Of a stretch of DNA of 64,000 nt, positions 59,312-64,000 are shown in pieces. Made by a program: the position numbers and the translations under genes. Below the pieces are notes generated by a model that was given only the letters and a program-made list of their open reading frames with translations, made no database searches and was not told the DNA's origin. Numbering within the stretch: position 1 is the stretch's first letter; each line of letters starts with the position of its first letter. The DNA is from Pictodentalium vernedei. Its lineage: Eukaryota > Mollusca > Scaphopoda > Dentaliida > Dentaliidae. The DNA lies in contig CM062296.1 of the NCBI GenBank assembly GCA_031216915.1, forward strand, positions 58,464,584 to 58,528,583. Reading direction: 5' to 3'.

Positions 59312-59549
59312 TGGGGGTTGTTTTGGTGACAGCTGTATTAATTTGGAACACAGCTGTATAGTGACTCCAAGTAAACATTATTGTGTCATGTAATGAATAG
59401 AGTGCACTCAACTGGAAAAAGTCCCATTGATTAACTGTGTGAAAAGTCAGTGTGTTAGAAAGTTTTCAAGTGAACAAGTTCTATAGAGAGTTTTCTGTGT
59501 TCTCCTTCCCTTCAAAATTAAAGAGAAAATGTTGTGAGTTTCCATTACA
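59312..59549 (+). repeat. 3' LTR of the BEL/Pao element
   Basis: 238 bp, 98.7 percent identical to the 5' LTR, preceded by a short purine-rich tract. It is followed directly by the second copy of the 47-bp flanking repeat. Confidence 0.93.
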
Positions 59550-59596
59550 CCATTCCTTAATTTTGAGATCATCCTTCGCACCTCCTCCGTTTTGAT
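59550..59596 (+). repeat. 47-bp direct repeat, right flank of the BEL/Pao element
   Basis: Starts at the base after the 3' LTR. With the left copy it gives a flanking duplication about ten times longer than the usual 4-6 bp left by an LTR-element integrase. Confidence 0.95.
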
Positions 59597-60412
59597 TTCG
59601 CTGCGCACGAAGTTCGATAGATTTTCCTCGACCTGGTTCGAACATTTTGATGGGTTCCCCATGCCCCATCGCTTATCGTTTACCTTTTCCCAGTGCTTGA
59701 CTAGTTCTAATGCTTTTTGGTCTTGCTCTTCTGTAACTCTGCCATCTACTTTAATACTCTGTGGGTTGCTTCCTTTGTTACGTTTGTTCATCCATTTCCA
59801 AAATACATTCGAACTCGACCCCCCTGTCGTTCTTACCGTCCTAATAAGACTGCTATTTCGCACTCTCCGATTGTCGTCTTTAATCTTATTTACTTTATTT
59901 CGTGCTTGTTGGTATTCTTCCTTTGCTACCACGGCCTCATTGCTTTCCACCCCCTTAAGTTTTCTACTTCTCCTGTATGCAGCACATTTTAGCTTTTCTA
60001 ACCTTTATGGCCCTTTTCAGTTCTCCGTTCACTCTGTACCCAAGTTCCCGTGTTGGCACCCTAATCTTTCCTACACTTTCCTTCCCTTTCTCCACTAGGC
60101 TCGCAACTATGGCGTCGGCCATCTTCTGGACACTGCCCCCTTGTGTATGGTTGCAAGCTTTGGTTTCAGTTTTCTTCGAACTTCGCCCAGTCAGCATCCT
60201 TTTGAGTTCCCAAAACTCCTTGAAGCTTCCTTTGCCTTCATCTAGGTTTTTGGCCCTGATCGTCCCTGTAATCAAGTTTTGATCACTATCCAACTCCATT
60301 TTGCCCTCGTCATCCACTTCTACCCCTATCACCTCCCTCCATAAATTAATAAACATGTAATCGTTGTTGGCTCGCCATTCTATTGTCGACCCAGCTTCAC
60401 AATTTTACTACA
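59550..60412 (-). pseudogene. APE-type LINE, 5' half (endonuclease end and linker), broken
   Basis: Reading leftward from about 60412, the frame contains INLWREVIGVEV and ELDSDQNLI, matching the C-terminal end of an APE-like endonuclease, where the last motif is normally SDH; the histidine is replaced by Q. A basic linker follows with AKEEYQQARNKVNKIK (about 59930-59885) and then EEVRRMISKLRNG at the RT entry, where the BEL/Pao element interrupts it. A frameshift lies near 59955. The 5' part of the endonuclease is missing, so the LINE was 5'-truncated or later deleted. Confidence 0.8.
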
Positions 60413-60631
60413 CGAGTTGTTATGTACCCAAATATATGCAAAGCTGTTCAATAGAACTGTTTCTAAGACGACCGATTGTGGGTACGGCGGGGGATGGTGC
60501 AAACCTGATTTGTCTCGACTGATGTAACTCAGGTCTCTATTGATGCAATGTTTCAACTACATCAGCAAGGCATGCTTAGGCTGAAGCCATGGCTACATGA
60601 TGTAGTTGGAATTTTAGCCATTGCGACTATA
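60413..60631. other. Spacer
   Basis: Short stretch between the LINE end and MITE M10 with no recognised feature. Confidence 0.4.
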
Positions 60632-60945
60632 CAGTTAAAACTAGAAGTCCTGTCACGAATGGTGCGCTTATCTAGGCTTACTTGCGCGTTGCAATTGCGC
60701 GCAATTTCCATATCGAATGGCATCCAAAGCACCTGCAGGTTCTCTTGGTTACTCATAGCAAACACATGCAATGTTTCTGCCAATGGACCTCCGGGTTACC
60801 CGGAGGTCCATTGGCTGAAACATTGCTTGTGCACAGGCCATATGTACAGAATTTGATAGCTTTATTTGGGCCATAACGCGTACATTAACGCGCATATCAA
60901 CGTGCTGTTGTGCGCATTTCACGACGGGACTTCTAGTTTTAACTG
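60632..60945 (+). mobile_element. 314-bp palindromic MITE (M10)
   Basis: Full length with TA on both sides. A short CTGCAGG variant in the left half is offset by one lost base on the right. Confidence 0.94.
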
Positions 60946-61980
60946 TAGTTAAGAAACTGCGAACTCAAGACTTCTGGGAAATGTATTGGTGAATAAATTT
61001 AATATACATGCAGTAGTACTGACGCAATTTCTTAAAGAATGAACACGTACCATACCATACCCCAAATGTGTCATATTGTGCCCCTACAGCCCGATTTGTG
61101 TACTGCTGTCAACTGTTTGGGTAACCGATTATATGCATTGTATGAATTCATTCAACTATGTTTCGACTGAATTGAAGTTTAGAGTATATTCTTTTAGGGG
61201 CAGGTCACGGACTATTACACCCCAACACTTAGCGACTCAGTGGGTTATGGGCCGTGGAGCGCGTGTATGCGTTGTTGAAAATCAACAAGCGATTTATCTC
61301 TATATTGCAGACCAACTAGTCCTAGGACGGATAGCCCCGCCAGCGGGACGGGAAATTTGTAGGCGCATTGCATATCAAGGAAAAAAATCGAAGTTTGACA
61401 TTCTAACTGGACAGCAGCGTCAGTCACACACTCCCTATTTATATAATAAAAATATGTTGTCATTGTTATTTTAAATAGTTCTTCTAAGCTTATAGTATTA
61501 GCCACCCGGTGGTTATTTAAATTTGTTTTGGAACTGAGACATAACCTTGTTTCTTTTTTCTTTTTTCCCGTTCCACCTTAGTGGATAACAAGTCCTTTTC
61601 CTTCTTAGGTCCACGACTCTGAAACTCAAAGCCAGCGCATATCTAGGCTTCCATGAGCTTAGACGACTTCAAAACAAACCTTTAGTCTCATCTCTTCCGA
61701 GAGCCCTTTTGGGTTTCAACTACCTAATTTGATCAGCCTTTTGTTTACTTTAGTGCTTTTATTAGGGAGCTCAGTGTGTATTTATTTTCCTTTTAAAGCG
61801 TTTCAGAGCACAACCATGTAAAAAGTATGTATTATTATTTTATAATGAGGTGAATCCGAAGGGTTTATCTATTTTCAAACCTGTACAATTTAATTTTCTT
61901 CAACCCTTTACCCAACATATCGTCAACCGGCCAGCGCTATTCACAGAAATCACAATGGAATTTTCATTTTTTTTTCCTCT
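60946..61980. other. Unassigned spacer
   Basis: About 1 kb. A plus-strand open frame of 132 codons (61076-61474) has no recognisable domain. No RNA gene or repeat family is identified. Confidence 0.4.
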
Positions 61981-62070
61981 TTTTGTCTCAAAAATATCGT
62001 TTATGGCCCTCATTGGAACGAGCTCGTTGAGCTCGTTCCAATGAGGGACCATAAGCCATGTTTTGTTATT
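61981..62070. repeat. Inverted repeat with GGAACGAGCTC palindrome
   Basis: The arms TTTATGGCCCTCATTGGAAC and complement surround a GAGCTCGTTGAGCTC centre. It is the same family as 15609-15741, with a half-site near 45715-45740. Confidence 0.8.
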
Positions 62071-62285
62071 GCCTGTGGATACTTATAGAGCTCTCGATTT
62101 CAGATGTTGTGTGAAAATCGGACTCACATCAGCTCACATACCGGTTTGTGAGCAGTTTTTCTCCTACTAATCCACACGGGGCATTGGTGACAGGTCGAAT
62201 ATATGCGGAGGAGGGATTCTTCTAACTAAGTATAGAGAGAGTAATCGCTTGACTGCACTGGTAACGTGAAATAATTCATGAGAGA

Positions 62286-62350
62286 TGAGGGACGTTGTAC
62301 AAACACGAGTGCGCGAATGCGCTCTAGTGTTTTACAATATAGTCCCTCAC
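62286..62350. repeat. Imperfect hairpin
   Basis: TGAGGGACGTTGTACAAACAC pairs with GTGTTTTACAATATAGTCCCTCA around a GCGC-rich loop. It is unrelated to the other hairpins seen here. Confidence 0.6.
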
Positions 62351-62621
62351 TTCGAATGAATAAGCCTATACCATTTGGCGCGTTGGATTAAGCAGTGTGT
62401 TAATTCACATTGATGAATAGAAGATTGAGATATAAATTTAACCGCGCGCTTAAACTGCACGAAAGAAAACCAAGAAAGTCTTACTTTTTATGTTTTTTTC
62501 AAAGAATGGCATCGTTAATTATTATTCATATAACAGTATCCTCTTCTATTTCTAAAAACTTTTTTAAAGCATTTATCTCATTATCTGCATATCCATGTTT
62601 TTATATCGGTCAAAACTGTTT

Positions 62622-62950
62622 ATGTTTATTGGTGTTTAAGGTCATATACTTATGTTACCATGGCTAATCGTAACCGTGGCAGTTTTACGGGTGGGGGAAG
62701 CAGGAATACCCGGAGAGAACCACCGAGCAACGACGAGCAGCTGTCAGCTCTCCAACATCGTAACTCCGCACTGCAGCACAGACTGGGTCAGATTGGTTGA
62801 AGACATGCGCACCATCGAAGTGCAATAGGCCTAAGTACACGGCGTCATCTTTCGCCTATGTGGACCTTCATGGTTAAGTGCCTTGCCCAAGGACACAACG
62901 CGGGTGTTCGAGTCGATCGCTCGCACGGTCACCCATCGGTCTAAACTAGG
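62622..62950 (-). mobile_element. Decayed tRNA-derived SINE (S13)
   Basis: On the minus strand the tail side GACCTTAAACACCAATAAA, the TGCTCGGTGGTTCTCTCCGG block and the CCTTGGGCAAGGCACTT core are clear. The B box is scrambled and the tRNA head is lost. Confidence 0.8.
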
Positions 62951-63253
62951 GTGTACATATTCCAATATGTGAGGACATTATTTACACCCCACCTTTCAGT
63001 CAATCAAATCACTATTTTTCTGTCTACCAGGAACTGGAAGCACTAGAATATTGTAGACTTGCAAGGCGAATATCTCCTAAAATTCACGGAACGAATACAA
63101 ATGCCATGTTCTAATTTATAACATCTAAGACGGACTCTCGTGTATACTTTATATAAAAATAAGTCTTTATAAAGTTTGAAGTCCTGGCAAACTGGCAGGA
63201 TAACACATTTGTAACGTGAAATTCTGTTTTCATTATCAAAGACAAATTACGCC
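62951..63253. other. Unassigned spacer
   Basis: Nothing recognisable. Confidence 0.4.
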
Positions 63254-63425
63254 AACAAATACACAGAACGACACACGCGTGTGAATGGGTTAATCGATAT
63301 GGCACGAGTGCCAGCGCGGAAGGATAGAAGGAGAGGCCAGAGGCCTCGAGTTTTATCCATCCGCGATGGCACAAGTGCCATATCGATTAACCCATTCACA
63401 CGCGTGTGTCGTTCTTTGTTTATTA
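63254..63425. repeat. Compact long inverted repeat, ~73-bp arms
   Basis: The arms contain ACACGCGTGTGAATGGGTTA and GATATGGCACGAGTGCCA with their complements. The loop is about 21 bases and carries GAGGCCAGAGGCCTC. Both arms match the widely separated arms at 45030-45103 and 46395-46470. Confidence 0.88.
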
Positions 63426-64000
63426 CACGCCGTCACATATATAAAAACAATTATTACACGGACACTCAGCAATTCATTTGATAACTATCAACAACGGGAA
63501 CACATTTTATCGCCAACCAAATCTGTGAGGGGAATCCGTGTCACGTTTTTGTTCATAGAACACACGGGTACTCAAGGGACGATTTTCACCTATCATTGGC
63601 AATTCGAATTATACAGTTAAAACTAGAAGTCCTGTCACGAACTGTGCGCTTATCTAGGTTGAATTGCGCGTAGGAATTGCGCGCAATTGTCATATCGAAT
63701 GGCATCCAAAGCATGGCAGGTTCTCCTTGTTACCCATAGCAAACACAAGCAATGTTCCTGCCAATGGACCTCCGGTTACCCGGAGGTCCATTGGCTGAAA
63801 CTTTGCTTGTGCACAGGCGGTATGTGCAGAATTTGACAACCTTACCATGGTCATAACGCGTAGATTAACGCGCAAATCGACGTGCTATTTGTGCGCATTT
63901 CAGGACAGGACTTCTAGTTTTAACTGTAATTGCGTGGCACAATCTGTAGAAAATGCCATTGAAATTTCGCTTCTATTTAAAAATAACCCATCAACGATTT
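63340..64000 (+). repeat. Dispersed duplicate of about 46380-47281
   Basis: After the inverted-repeat arm, GACACTCAGCAATTCATTT, GGGACGATTTTCA and TAGAAAATGCCA-TGAA-TTTCGCTT segments appear in the same order as at 46380-47281. That locus carries the hAT MITE, and this one carries MITE M11. Confidence 0.7.
63614..63926 (+). mobile_element. 314-bp-family palindromic MITE (M11)
   Basis: 313 bp with TA on both sides. One base is missing in the central palindrome (CCTCCGGTTACCCGG). The related unoccupied region is near 47205 (AAATTGTAATTACCTTG). Confidence 0.92.

Larger units (their letters stand above)
53579..59549 (+). mobile_element. BEL/Pao LTR retrotransposon, 5971 bp, inserted in the LINE
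   Basis: Two 238-bp LTRs bound a gag-pol interior in the order gag, zinc knuckles, aspartic protease, RT, RNase H, integrase, DUF5641-like tail. That order and the protein motifs are characteristic of BEL/Pao. A TGG-starting primer-binding-like site follows the 5' LTR at 53818, and a purine stretch (GGAGGG) precedes the 3' LTR. The LTRs differ at only three positions, so the insertion is recent, but the single reading frame is broken at five places and the copy is defective. The flanking LINE is in the opposite orientation. A 47-bp direct repeat flanks the element. Confidence 0.96.

Noticed and set aside
59592..60282. Plus-strand hydrophobic open frames at 59592-60098 and 59977-60282
   Set aside because: They are antisense shadows of the LINE 5' half. 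The minus strand carries the recognisable endonuclease and linker motifs.
61076..61474. 132-codon open frame as a host gene
   Set aside because: No recognisable motif, no supporting context and length within chance expectation.

Overview
The window looks like intergenic, repeat-dominated eukaryotic DNA, most likely from a mollusc and probably a bivalve. That taxonomic guess is inference. It rests on AT-rich DNA without bacterial gene organisation, a tRNA-derived SINE family with an AATAAAT-type tail, elements with a tandem ~166-bp core that end in a TCAGGTGAGCTAAAA-type terminus, and a BEL/Pao retrotransposon. I see no convincing intact host protein gene, no functional tRNA or rRNA gene and no CRISPR array. 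Nearly every recognisable coding stretch belongs to a decayed transposable element.

Layout. (1) 1-7573 and 18590-31818 are two copies of one composite block. Each block holds a minus-strand SINE per unit plus an internal array that alternates ~340 and ~180 bp. In the second block a 2442-bp unit has become a recent triplication (24021-31343). (2) 8793-18908 holds four elements (E1-E4) with ~166-bp tandem cores and shared ends. The tail of a fifth forms 1-338. (3) 31818-39476 and 39477-44636 are a direct tandem duplication. One copy gained a 1.94-kb Mutator-like element and two MITEs, and the other gained a different MITE. (4) 45.0-48.8 kb holds inverted repeats, a hAT-type MITE with a clear 8-bp target duplication, a 5'-truncated SINE with a perfect 15-bp duplication, and more MITEs. 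(5) 48830-51974 is a 30-bp minisatellite of about 105 units that stays in exact phase for about 2.9 kb. (6) 51975-60412 is a minus-strand APE-type LINE interrupted by a BEL/Pao LTR retrotransposon (53579-59549). The LTRs differ at 3 of 238 positions, yet pol carries several stops and frameshifts, and a perfect 47-bp direct repeat flanks the element. (7) 60.4-64.0 kb holds further MITEs, a SINE and long inverted repeats.

The unifying element is a 314-bp palindromic MITE family with TA target duplications, present eleven times. For four copies the window also contains the matching unoccupied site in a paralogous block, and at one locus a SINE target duplication overlaps the MITE end, so insertions can be ordered against the duplications. 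The features therefore do not form a pathway. They record layered transposition and segmental duplication.
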